A DNA stretch of 64,000 nucleotides from Sphingobacteriaceae bacterium DW12 (GTDB lineage: Bacteria > Bacteroidota > Bacteroidia > Sphingobacteriales > Sphingobacteriaceae). Of this stretch, positions 1 to 7,724 are shown one piece after another. The first letter of the stretch is position 1; each line of letters starts with the position of its first letter. A program made the position numbers and the translations under genes. Where the stretch lies: NCBI GenBank assembly GCA_000783305.1, contig JROE01000004.1, forward strand, positions 62,001-126,000, written 5' to 3'. The notes beneath the pieces are model-generated. The model made no database searches, was not told where the DNA came from, and saw nothing but the letters and a program-made list of their open reading frames with translations.

Positions 1-870
1 CACGGTATAGGCACCTTTGCCAAAATTATTTGGCTCTTGCCAGAAAAATTTATATTCCTCTCCATTATTCGTAAAGTTGATACTTTCCTTAAATGTATAT
101 TGAAGTTTCTCTCCGTGTACAAAAAATATATCCGTAGATTCAGCAATCAAATCTCCATCAGGATTGATAATTCGGACGAAGATATCTTTTGCACCAAGCT
201 TAGCTAAAGGATTATCTGCAATAGTAAAGTTAATTTCTAGCTTATCCACCCGCTTAGCCCTAGTTTCAACCTCCAAACGTCCCTTTCTCTTTTCTTGAAG
301 ACCATTGATGATAATATTCGAAACTTTTATAGCAGATGCTGTAGCTACTTTATCTTTAAGGAGTGCATTATTGTCTGTCAATCCCTCAATCTTACTTTCC
401 CGCTCATCTACTTTGCTATTTAACAATTCATTCTCTTTGCGAAGCATCTCATTCTTAACCCTTAAATCTCCGAGATCAGTCTTCAGACCGGATACGTCCA
501 CCTTCAATGATGCTACAATCTTTCGAGCTTGATTGATTTGTTCGGTAGTCAATGTGCTCATTTCTAATTCCTTTCGAAGATCCTCGATTATCTTCCGAGC
601 TTGAACTTCCGATTTCATCATGCTCTCACTCAGCTTTAGGTTCTCTTCGTTCAAATTATCAAGTTCAGCTTCTATCCGATCAATCTCAATCTGCAAATTT
701 TCCTTTTGGACAGTCAACGTATATATCTTTTCGCCCGAAGAGTTGAATTTGATATAAAAATATATATTGGTTGCTAACAATGCAGCTATAGCAATTACAA
801 AAAAATAAATCTTTGAACTATCTCTTTTCTTAAATCTCTCTTGCTCTATTTCTCTAACTTCATCTACCAT
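1..870 (-). CDS. Membrane-anchored coiled-coil protein (partial)
   Basis: An open frame of 290 codons begins with ATG at 870 and runs off the left edge of the window, so the C-terminus is missing. Residues about 1-20 are charged and cytoplasmic, and residues about 21-40 form one membrane helix (IYFFVIAIAALLATNIYFYI). Residues about 48-180 are a long Glu/Lys/Asn-rich heptad-like coiled coil. The part after about residue 185 looks like a compact beta-rich domain (segment KLEINFTIADNPLAKLGAKD). The protein would be anchored by its N-terminus with the coil on the outer side. I do not recognise a named family; similar coiled-coil proteins in Bacteroidota are annotated as hypothetical. The plus-strand frames over this region are its antisense shadows. 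Confidence 0.8.
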   Translation of the reverse strand, partial: MVDEVREIEQERFKKRDSSKIYFFVIAIAALLATNIYFYIKFNSSGEKIYTLTVQKENLQIEIDRIEAELDNLNEENLKLSESMMKSEVQARKIIEDLRKELEMSTLTTEQINQARKIVASLKVDVSGLKTDLGDLRVKNEMLRKENELLNSKVDERESKIEGLTDNNALLKDKVATASAIKVSNIIINGLQEKRKGRLEVETRAKRVDKLEINFTIADNPLAKLGAKDIFVRIINPDGDLIAESTDIFFVHGEKLQYTFKESINFTNNGEEYKFFWQEPNNFGKGAYTV

Positions 871-1033
871 TTCAATGTTGATTACTTTCCAATTTACCGC
901 TATTTCCCATAGGTATGTCTTTATCGAGGATGTTACAGCAAAAAATGTTCCAATATTCGAATCATCTATTTAAAGCTTACCCAACAATTTTTCCAACGAA
1001 TCAGAAATAAAAAACACAACAGCCACAAACATC

Positions 1034-1061
1034 AAAAAAGCCGTAAGATATAACTTACGGC
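1034..1061 (-). terminator. Rho-independent terminator of the lipoprotein gene
   Basis: A perfect 8-bp stem GCCGTAAG/CTTACGGC (1040-1047 with 1054-1061) has a 6-base loop. Read on the minus strand it is followed by TTTTTT. It lies about 25 bases after the stop codon of the lipoprotein gene. Confidence 0.8.
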
Positions 1062-1086
1062 AATATATGATTAAAACTCGCTATAC

Positions 1087-1653
1087 CTAACGTACAGATT
1101 TCGTAAAGTTAAAAACCAAATAACCTGTACCACTTTCCACATCGATTGGCATACGCATGACTAATTTATTACCATCTGAGAAAGAGAGGTCCAATCTGTA
1201 ACCACTTGTAACATTCCGAGCTTTGTCTCCTGAATAAATCTTCTTAAATTGAAATTGAGGCTGGCCACCAGTTTTGCCCGGATTGAAGATAGACCACACA
1301 ATGTTTCGTACTGCACCTTTTGCGCACAATGTGCCATCAGCTGTAAACTCGATTGTTCCTTTTCCATTTGACGGCAATGTCCACACACTTCCTTCAAAAC
1401 ATTCGGCCGGTGCTTCTTCAAAAACAGTCTTAATAGTATATGCAGCCGGAATATTTTCTCGATCGATACTATTCAAAATCCAGCTACCTTTGACTCCACT
1501 TTTCCACTGAGAGGCACTCGGCCCGTCATTTACTTCGGTATTGGACGAATTCGAGCTGCCCACCGAAGATGTAGTCTTCTTTTGAGCGCCACAAGATGAA
1601 AATAGGATAACGGCTGATAAAATAGCCACGGAGGTTAGAATATGTTTGCGCAT
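1087..1653 (-). CDS. Secreted lipoprotein, lipocalin-like
   Basis: A 188-residue protein with a lipoprotein signal peptide: MRKH, a hydrophobic core, and the lipobox FSSC with the acylated Cys at about residue 21. The mature part begins with a Ser/Asn/Thr-rich linker. It then has one domain of about 140 residues starting GSWILNSIDREN, a pattern seen in Bacteroidota lipocalin-like lipoproteins. It probably sits on the outer membrane facing the periplasm or surface. The gene is monocistronic with its own terminator at 1034-1061 and shares a promoter region with the divergent gene at 1712. No catalytic motif is visible, and the lipocalin assignment is inferred from the strand pattern only. Confidence 0.75.
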   Translation of the reverse strand: MRKHILTSVAILSAVILFSSCGAQKKTTSSVGSSNSSNTEVNDGPSASQWKSGVKGSWILNSIDRENIPAAYTIKTVFEEAPAECFEGSVWTLPSNGKGTIEFTADGTLCAKGAVRNIVWSIFNPGKTGGQPQFQFKKIYSGDKARNVTSGYRLDLSFSDGNKLVMRMPIDVESGTGYLVFNFTKSVR

Positions 1654-1682
1654 TGTTTAAGAATTATGTTAATCAATCTTTG

Positions 1683-1698
1683 TATTTTTGCAAATATA
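1683..1698. promoter_or_regulatory. Two opposing -7 boxes forming one near-palindrome
   Basis: TATTTTTG (1683-1690, plus strand) matches the Bacteroidota -7 consensus TAnnTTTG and faces the gene at 1712. The directly adjoining bases 1691-1698 read TATATTTG on the minus strand, a second perfect -7 match facing the lipoprotein gene at 1653. The two boxes abut, so polymerases bound to them would overlap. No clear -33 TTTG was found for either. Confidence 0.5.
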
Positions 1699-1711
1699 CA
1701 AATACAAAATC

Positions 1712-2041
1712 ATGAACGAACAATCCAAAAATCATACCATAAGCAAAGTAATTGCAAAAATACTCTTACGATTGTTCGTAATTATCTTGGCCTTAGCATT
1801 TATCCCATTATTATCAGACAATAAGACGCAGTTCCAAAATACGTATTTATATTTTGAAAACAAGTGGGTACTGATTTTTCCACTGTTTCTTTTCGTCATA
1901 TTTGTCACTTTACTATTCACTATGCTGAAAAACAAGTACACAAAGACTGAGGTGAATTGGTTATTTTCACTTTCCACCATCATGCTCAGCATTTATCTTT
2001 TAATGTTGTACAGCAGGATTTATCCCATCTTTGCTAGCTAA
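1712..2041 (+). CDS. Small membrane protein with three predicted helices
   Basis: A 109-residue protein from the ATG at 1712; the frame is open from a TTG at 1688, but the -7 box lies there, so the ATG is the better start. After a polar N-terminus (MNEQSKNHTISK) it has hydrophobic segments at about residues 14-32, 50-70 and 80-100 (LFSLSTIMLSIYLLMLY). There are no catalytic motifs and I recognise no family. It lies 67 bases upstream of the flippase-like gene in the same direction and is probably co-transcribed with it. Confidence 0.65.
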   Translation: MNEQSKNHTISKVIAKILLRLFVIILALAFIPLLSDNKTQFQNTYLYFENKWVLIFPLFLFVIFVTLLFTMLKNKYTKTEVNWLFSLSTIMLSIYLLMLYSRIYPIFAS

Positions 2042-2108
2042 TATTTATCCAAGATATGTTTTTATCTTTACCCAATTCGTTCAAGTAAGCGCTAGAATAC
2101 AGACGTCA

Positions 2109-3032
2109 ATGGATATCAAAAAAATTCAGACTGTTTTCAAAAACATACTCAAGTTAGTCATCACCACAGGAGCACTGTATTGGGTGTTCAAGAAAGTTGA
2201 AATAAGAGACCTCTTAGAGGCAATCTCGAACAGCAATCCTTGGTTTCTTTTACTCGCACTTTTAGCCTTTTTGATTTCCATCCTTATTTCCGCTTCAAGA
2301 CTATTAAGCTTCCTAAAGGCAATAGGATTAGAAGTGAGCGAAAAGTATAATTTGAAGCTTTACCAATTGGGCATGTTCTATAATCTTTTTCTACCAGGAG
2401 GCATCGGTGGTGACGGTTATAAAATCTATTTTTTACGAAAAAAATTCAATATCAAGGGACGTAGACTACTTGGAGCTCTTTTTTTTGACCGCTTAAGCGG
2501 CCTATGGGCACTTGGCTTAATTACCTCCGCTCTAGTGGTCTGTATGCCACAACTTAAAATCCCCAATGCACTCACGATATCCGCTTTTCTTCTGAGCACG
2601 CTGATATACTATTTCGTTATTACGAAATTCTTTCCTCATTTTACAAAAAGTTTTCCAATCACACATATCAAGGCTATCGGTGTCCAGTCTATGCAAGTTA
2701 TCTCTGCGATTCTAATTCTATATGCATTGGGCTTTCAAGGGAAATTCTCACCATACCTTTTCTTATTCCTAGCTTCATCTCTCGTTGCTATCATCCCTTT
2801 TTCTGTAGGGGGTCTAGGTATGCGTGAAATAGTTTATATGTGGGGAGCGAAAATATTTTATCTAGATGCACATTTAGCCGTATTGATTAGCTTGCTATTT
2901 TATATTATATCGGCTCTAGTATCCTTGACAGGAGCCTATTATACATTCGACCCAAAAGGGTTGGGAGAAGAGAAGCTTCCATCGGCCGAAGAAGTAGAAC
3001 GTAGTAGAACCGAGATTACAAATTCCGAATAG
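2109..3032 (+). CDS. Flippase-like / lysylphosphatidylglycerol synthase TM-domain protein
   Basis: A 307-residue integral membrane protein. The frame is open upstream to 2031, but the ATG at 2109 (MDIKKIQTVF) gives the usual family N-terminus. There are about 7-8 hydrophobic helices, and the motif LPGGIGGDGYKIYFLRKK at about residues 94-111 is the signature of the LPG_synthase_TM (UPF0104/YbhN-like) family. In MprF the related domain flips lipids across the membrane. Stand-alone members are linked to lipid or glycolipid transport, but the substrate here is unknown. The C-terminus is a charged cytoplasmic tail. A paralogue lies at 8839-9813. The SDR gene follows 39 bases later. Confidence 0.8.
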   Translation: MDIKKIQTVFKNILKLVITTGALYWVFKKVEIRDLLEAISNSNPWFLLLALLAFLISILISASRLLSFLKAIGLEVSEKYNLKLYQLGMFYNLFLPGGIGGDGYKIYFLRKKFNIKGRRLLGALFFDRLSGLWALGLITSALVVCMPQLKIPNALTISAFLLSTLIYYFVITKFFPHFTKSFPITHIKAIGVQSMQVISAILILYALGFQGKFSPYLFLFLASSLVAIIPFSVGGLGMREIVYMWGAKIFYLDAHLAVLISLLFYIISALVSLTGAYYTFDPKGLGEEKLPSAEEVERSRTEITNSE

Positions 3033-3071
3033 TAGTCCGCATTCAAAATACAGTATTAAAAACAATTTAAC

Positions 3072-3782
3072 ATGGCAAATATTATTATAACAGGCGCAAG
3101 TAGCGGCATAGGATTTGAAGCAGTCTTAGACCTTACGGCAAATAAAGAGAACAATGTAATTGCAATCGCAAGATCGGCTGATAAACTCAGAAAGCTTCAT
3201 GAAATTGCGTCATCATTAAATCATGACGGCGGTAAGCTATACCCTGCACAGTTCGACATCGTCTATGATAACTATACTGATTCGCTCATACCTTTCATTC
3301 AATCCAAGTTTAAGGAAGTAGACATCCTCGTCAACAACGCTGGTCAACTCATTAATAGACCATTTTTAGAAACTACTACCGAAGATTTTGCAACGATGTT
3401 ACAGGCCAATTTATTAGGCCATGTAAACATGATCAAGCATATCGTTCCTCTCCTCAAAAATGGAGGTCACATTGTGAATGTAAGCAGTATGGGTGGTTTT
3501 CAGGGTGCCTCAAAATTCCCAGGCTTATCGGCATACTCCGCTAGTAAAGGTGCTTTAGCGACCCTTACAGAATGCTTAGCTGAGGAATTGAAAGAAAAAG
3601 GCATTAAAGTCAATTGCCTCGCATTGGGTTCTTCCCAAACAGAGATGTTCGAAACAGCCTTTCCGGGAGTAGAAGCTGGTACCCTCGCCTTTGAAATGGG
3701 ACGATATCTTGCTGAGTTTGCGCAAAATGGCCATAAGTACTACAATGGAAAAATTCTTCCCGTATCAAATACAACTCCTTAA
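3072..3782 (+). CDS. Short-chain dehydrogenase/reductase (SDR)
   Basis: A 236-residue classical SDR. The NAD(P)-binding motif TGASSGIG is at residues 7-14, the structural NNAG motif at about 87-90, the catalytic Ser in VNVSSMGG at about 137, and the Tyr-x3-Lys pair in YSASK at about 155-159. The length is normal for the family. The substrate cannot be read from the sequence. The gene follows the flippase-like gene in the same direction and ends in a strong hairpin, so it is probably the last gene of the 1712-3782 unit. Confidence 0.88.
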   Translation: MANIIITGASSGIGFEAVLDLTANKENNVIAIARSADKLRKLHEIASSLNHDGGKLYPAQFDIVYDNYTDSLIPFIQSKFKEVDILVNNAGQLINRPFLETTTEDFATMLQANLLGHVNMIKHIVPLLKNGGHIVNVSSMGGFQGASKFPGLSAYSASKGALATLTECLAEELKEKGIKVNCLALGSSQTEMFETAFPGVEAGTLAFEMGRYLAEFAQNGHKYYNGKILPVSNTTP

Positions 3783-3790
3783 TATAATAA

Positions 3791-3817
3791 ACACCTCCAG
3801 CGCAATACTGGAGGTGT
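3791..3817 (+). terminator. Perfect 10-bp hairpin after the SDR gene
   Basis: ACACCTCCAG (3791-3800) pairs perfectly with CTGGAGGTGT (3808-3817) around a 7-base loop, eight bases after the stop codon. There is no long T-run, so it may be a weak or bidirectional terminator between convergent genes. Confidence 0.6.
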
Positions 3818-3858
3818 CTGTAGCAATAATAATCAATATCCTTAAAATTGTGAAATAG

Positions 3859-5202
3859 CTACAAGGTTACCCTATCCAACCAAGTTTTTAAATCTCGAAG
3901 GACCTCTTCACTCATCGTTTCCTCCAAAAAACCATATTCATTTACCAACCCTGTTTGAGCATGTTGAAACAAATGGTTAAGATCAGGATAAACTTTGATG
4001 AAGTCCAAACGATTCTTCTTCTTTTCCGAGATTCGATAGATTGCATTCAGATTTGCCTCAGCAGGGACCTGCAAATCCTTGCCCCCATACACTGCAAATA
4101 TTGGACAATTCACACGATTTAAATAAACCCCAGGTTCGAATCGGAAAAATGATCTAAACCAAGGACTGGTCAGTTCATCCACCTGTTTACTATTGTTCAA
4201 AATTCCCATTAGTGTCTTTTTCACTTCTCCATCATTGCGACTACTCTTCGCAATGGCATAAATCTTTCGATTTAGATCACGAGCTTTTATCAATGCTTTC
4301 TCGCTCATGCCCGAAGCCTTTCCAAATGCAGCATTTTGAAGCAACATTAATGAGTCTATCGCTATAGTAGGCCCCGCCAATAATCCAATGAATGCAATTT
4401 TTGAGTCTTCCGCAGCCAGCATGGGAGCTATCATCCCTCCTTCACTGTGCCCGATGACACCAATCTTAGCGGGATTGATTGCTGGATGCCCGGTTAAAAA
4501 AGCAACACCCGCAGCTGCATCAGCAGCGAAGTCTGCAGTCGTCCCTAGCGAAAAATCACCAGTAGACTCACCAACACCCCGATCATCATAACGTAATACA
4601 GCATAGCCATTCTTTGTCAGATAATCAGCTATTAACTTAAAAGGTTTGTGACCAAAGAGCTCTTCATCCCTATTTTGAGGACCACTTCCCGTCACCAACA
4701 ATATTGCAGGAAAACCATTGCCAGTCGCTGGCATAGTAAGGGTTCCCGCAAGGGTCAAATCAGCCCTTTTATTAAAAAATGAAACCTCTACTTCACGATA
4801 AATAGGTACACCTTCAGGCTCTTGGGGTCGTTTGATTATTGTAATAGAATCCAGAGTCTTTGTCAAACTCAAGTTGAAAGTACCGCCCCCTTGTCTAAAC
4901 TCTCCCTTTATTGTATCCCCCTCTACTCTTCCTTCATACTCCAATCCCGCGGTGCTCATTTTCAATCTGAGAACATCCCCATTCAACTTCACCTCACTCA
5001 AAGGTAATCCAATCGCTCCCTGCTTTGGGCTATCCATAGTCCCTGCATATCCTGTGTTATCCTGATGAATATGAAAGACAAGTGGAATCCTCTGTCCAGG
5101 AGTCTGTAACTCCCCTTTCCAAGTCCCTGTAATGCTTTGTCCGCACGCAACATTTAGAATCGAAAGTAAAAAAATAGCATATAAATACTTCATAATACCC
5201 AT
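3859..5202 (-). CDS. Exported alpha/beta hydrolase
   Basis: A 447-residue exported hydrolase. The signal peptide is at residues about 4-21, followed by an N-terminal beta-rich domain (about 25-120, starting GTWKGEL). The alpha/beta hydrolase domain begins near residue 135. The nucleophile elbow GHSEGG places the catalytic Ser at about 253; YGGKD and LNH near the C-terminus supply the likely Asp and His. The family includes periplasmic esterases and peptidases of Bacteroidota, but the substrate is unknown. The start is either the ATG at 5202, which overlaps the upstream stop as TAATG and suggests translational coupling, or the ATG at 5193. It is the last gene of the operon 6547-3859. Confidence 0.85.
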   Translation of the reverse strand: MGIMKYLYAIFLLSILNVACGQSITGTWKGELQTPGQRIPLVFHIHQDNTGYAGTMDSPKQGAIGLPLSEVKLNGDVLRLKMSTAGLEYEGRVEGDTIKGEFRQGGGTFNLSLTKTLDSITIIKRPQEPEGVPIYREVEVSFFNKRADLTLAGTLTMPATGNGFPAILLVTGSGPQNRDEELFGHKPFKLIADYLTKNGYAVLRYDDRGVGESTGDFSLGTTADFAADAAAGVAFLTGHPAINPAKIGVIGHSEGGMIAPMLAAEDSKIAFIGLLAGPTIAIDSLMLLQNAAFGKASGMSEKALIKARDLNRKIYAIAKSSRNDGEVKKTLMGILNNSKQVDELTSPWFRSFFRFEPGVYLNRVNCPIFAVYGGKDLQVPAEANLNAIYRISEKKKNRLDFIKVYPDLNHLFQHAQTGLVNEYGFLEETMSEEVLRDLKTWLDRVTL

Positions 5203-5792
5203 TAGAAATAAGGAAAATAAAATTGTACAATCAAATCCAAGACCAAGAAAATAATCACAATCGCTCCGTTGATAAGAATTTTCCTATTATTCATTGCAAC
5301 TTTCATTCCTTGAATCAATATATAGAAATAATAGATTAAGACAAACAGCGAAAGCAAACCCACGAAAACAGCTAAAAAAATATCCGATTTAGGAACGGTT
5401 TCCAATTGCACATCCCCATTTGCCACGGCCTCAGTAATTTTTTGTGTCGTAGCCTTAGACTTGTCCAACATAACAAGTACCGAAGTGAAATAAATCACTA
5501 TCCTAGCAATCAGAACTGTATTGAGGACATCAATAAACCTAGTTTTTGTGTAAATAAGCTTAGCAAACAAATACAGTACAATCGTTGGCAATACCGTATT
5601 TACCAAATTGTTGACAAAAGGCCTATACAACGGACCACCATCTCCAAACCGTATGTTAATAAAACCGTTATATTTAATATCATAAAAATAGGCAAACAAG
5701 CTTCCCAATATATAGAACAGGAGTCCGACAATTAACAATGTCCGTTCTGAAAAATCATCGAATGGTTTTAAAAATATCTTACTGACCTTCAT
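5202..5792 (-). CDS. Yip1-like integral membrane protein
   Basis: A 196-residue protein with about five hydrophobic helices (for example TLLIVGLLFYILGSLFAYFY and IFLAVFVGLLSLFVLIYYFY). Its N-terminus, FLKPFDDFSERTLL, resembles the Yip1-domain proteins of Bacteroidota, whose role is unknown. It overlaps the upstream gene by 14 bases and the downstream hydrolase start by the TAATG junction, so it is firmly part of the four-gene operon. No enzymatic motifs are present. Confidence 0.65.
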   Translation of the reverse strand: MKVSKIFLKPFDDFSERTLLIVGLLFYILGSLFAYFYDIKYNGFINIRFGDGGPLYRPFVNNLVNTVLPTIVLYLFAKLIYTKTRFIDVLNTVLIARIVIYFTSVLVMLDKSKATTQKITEAVANGDVQLETVPKSDIFLAVFVGLLSLFVLIYYFYILIQGMKVAMNNRKILINGAIVIIFLVLDLIVQFYFPYF

Positions 5793-6282
5793 GTGTCTTT
5801 ATAGATTTTAAAAATTCATTAACAATCGCCTTAAGCTCCTCTGGACGCTGTGTTCCTATCAGGATTTGTCGTCCGCTCCTTAAAGTAATTTTAAGACCGT
5901 ATTTACCCTTCGTTGTATACGCTACTCCCGCTGATGAAATCCTCATCCCCCAACCTCCATAATCAAAAATAGAATACTTCACGACTTTACAATCCACTAT
6001 TTCTTCCCATCTATAGATTTTGTTCCATAAAAATGGCTTAAAGTCTGCCTTTACTCCGTCATTTGTAATTTCAGTTCTCAGTCGGACCATAAGGAAGAAC
6101 AAGATTAAAACTAACCAAATATAAAAAGGTATATAAGTCACGATTTCCAAAACCATAGTACCCCAACCTTCGGAAAAGGACATTGATACTCCAGCCCTAT
6201 AAATCGGAATGACAAGAGCCAGCAGTGATAACCATAGCCACCATTGCGAAAAAGACTGCACTTCTTTAAACTTACTGTTCAT
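5779..6282 (-). CDS. Two-helix membrane protein with a PH-like cytoplasmic domain
   Basis: A 167-residue protein. Two hydrophobic helices lie at about residues 13-30 and 42-66. A soluble domain of about 95 residues follows, beginning LRTEITNDGVKADFKPF and containing YRWEEIVDCKV and YGLKITLRSGRQILIGTQRPEEL. That is the strand-rich pattern of bacterial PH-like domains (DUF6141-type proteins look similar). Its start overlaps the end of the DUF2089 gene by 11 bases. The function is unknown; I infer it works with the Yip1-like protein at the membrane because the genes overlap. Confidence 0.65.
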   Translation of the reverse strand: MNSKFKEVQSFSQWWLWLSLLALVIPIYRAGVSMSFSEGWGTMVLEIVTYIPFYIWLVLILFFLMVRLRTEITNDGVKADFKPFLWNKIYRWEEIVDCKVVKYSIFDYGGWGMRISSAGVAYTTKGKYGLKITLRSGRQILIGTQRPEELKAIVNEFLKSIKTHEGQ

Positions 6283-6547
6283 AACCTAAATTTTTAATTT
6301 TTTGAATCAAATCATCTAACATATTACGTACAGTAGGATAACTCTTCCCTAAGTCTCTAGCCATGTCTTTCAAACTACCCGAATTATAAAGAAACCCCAA
6401 AACAAACTCCTGCTCCTCGACAGTGAGCTGCATTAGAATTGGAAGAGAAAATTTGCCTACAACTTCTGTTTCGCACACATCGCAGACAAGTTTGGACACC
6501 TTAAGTTTAGCATCACAACTGGGACAAGTAGCGGGTATTTTTTTCAT
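6272..6547 (-). CDS. DUF2089 family zinc-ribbon/HTH protein
   Basis: A 91-residue protein. A zinc ribbon with two CxxC pairs (CPSC at about residues 8-11 and CDVC at about 23-26) is followed by a helix-turn-helix-like segment. The sequence LTVEEQEFVLGF...SGSLKDMARDLGKSYPTVRNMLDDL matches the DUF2089 family, thought to be a DNA-binding regulator although this is not proven. It is the first gene of the operon running to the alpha/beta hydrolase, a position typical of an autoregulated control gene. The RNA-polymerase-like phrase YPTVRNMLD is the recognition-helix region. Confidence 0.75.
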   Translation of the reverse strand: MKKIPATCPSCDAKLKVSKLVCDVCETEVVGKFSLPILMQLTVEEQEFVLGFLYNSGSLKDMARDLGKSYPTVRNMLDDLIQKIKNLGYEQ

Positions 6548-6976
6548 CTGTATTTATTTTAAATTTTAGAAGCGCGAAGCTATTATCATTCGTTTATTCT
6601 ATATTCATAAATAAGATTTTGCAATTGTATAAATTACCCTAGCTCCAATTGATAGCCTAACTATCATTTTTCGAACAAAGCGCATGTGCAAAATCACATC
6701 AATTCAAAAATTCATTTTATTTACACAAACCTAAATAAAATTAAACACATAATGAATAATTTAAAAAAAATAATTACTTTACATCACAACAAACTGAATA
6801 TTAAAGCAATTAAGCTCATCTAGTATGTTGCTTATTGTGGAAATGACAACAAAGCACAATATCTGTATAAAGAAAAATGTATTTTAGATAGGATAGCCCA
6901 CCTTAATAGGTAATGCATTATTATTGCATATAAAAGCAAGTTTATCTAAGTTTGCACCTTAAAACAGACTAAGCAT
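6548..6976. other. Intergenic region between the DUF2089 operon and plsC
   Basis: 429 bases, very AT-rich, between divergent genes. The plus-strand promoter and palindrome at 6913-6954 face plsC. I found no clear TAnnTTTG box for the minus-strand DUF2089 operon and no short ORF with a convincing start or family. Confidence 0.6.
6924..6954 (+). promoter_or_regulatory. Promoter of the plsC-like gene
   Basis: A -33 TTG (6924-6926) and a perfect -7 TAAGTTTG (6947-6954) are separated by 20 bases and lie 22 bases before the ATG at 6977. The -33 element sits inside the 17-bp imperfect palindrome 6913-6929 (one mismatch), a possible operator. Confidence 0.6.
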
Positions 6977-7717
6977 ATGAGAAAAATTATTGGTTATATC
7001 CTTACCCCCATATTCTATCTATTCTTTTTTATCGAACTGATTATTTTCCATCCGATTCAATGGCTATGTCTGAAACTGGGTGGGTACAGCGCTCATAAAC
7101 GCAGTGTAGACCTCTTGAACTTCACCCTATTTAGCGATAATTATCTACTCTTCAATTCGGTCAAGTTCATCAACGAACAGCATATCCCAACAGGTCACCC
7201 CTTAATTTTTGTTGCCAACCACCAGAGCCAATTCGACATTCCTCCTATGATTTATTTTCTACGGAAGTACCATGCTAAATTTATTTCTAAAATTGAATTG
7301 GCAACAGCTAATATTCCAAGTATCTCTTTTAATCTAAAATATGGAGGAGCCGCAAACATTGACCGGAGAGATTCGAAACAATCCATTGGAGAGATTTTAA
7401 AATTAGCCAATAACATGAAGACAAAAAACTGGTCCGTCTTTATATTTCCAGAAGGAACTCGTACAAAAAATGGAAAGATGAAAGAGTTTGCAATAGGGGG
7501 AATAGCGACCATTTTAAAGAAAAATCCTTCAGCTCTCGTTGTACCAATAGCAATTAATGGTTCTTATGAAATGGTAAAATATGGAATGTTCCCCTTGAAT
7601 CCATTCACGAAGATGTCATGGGAAGTTTTACAGCCCATAGACCCAACAGGGAAATCCACAGAAGAGGTTGTTAAAGAAGCCGAAATGGCTATCCGCGCAA
7701 AGGTAAGGGGAAGTTAG
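6977..7717 (+). CDS. plsC: 1-acyl-sn-glycerol-3-phosphate acyltransferase (PlsC family)
   Basis: A 246-residue membrane-associated acyltransferase that would add the second acyl chain in phosphatidic acid synthesis. One N-terminal hydrophobic segment lies at about residues 5-30. The catalytic HxxxxD motif is in NHQSQFD (about 76-82), and the second acyltransferase block FPEGTR lies at about 159-164. VVPIAINGSY is the usual later block. The length is typical. It is transcribed alone from its own promoter and converges with the glycosyltransferase gene, 7 bases away. Other lysophospholipid or ornithine-lipid acyltransferases share these motifs, so the exact acceptor is inferred. Confidence 0.85.
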   Translation: MRKIIGYILTPIFYLFFFIELIIFHPIQWLCLKLGGYSAHKRSVDLLNFTLFSDNYLLFNSVKFINEQHIPTGHPLIFVANHQSQFDIPPMIYFLRKYHAKFISKIELATANIPSISFNLKYGGAANIDRRDSKQSIGEILKLANNMKTKNWSVFIFPEGTRTKNGKMKEFAIGGIATILKKNPSALVVPIAINGSYEMVKYGMFPLNPFTKMSWEVLQPIDPTGKSTEEVVKEAEMAIRAKVRGS

Positions 7718-7724
7718 TCTCCCT

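Noticed and set aside
305..746. Plus-strand open frames near the left edge
   Set aside because: They are antisense to a 290-codon minus-strand coiled-coil protein with a clear membrane helix; the plus-strand translations have no domain or start context.
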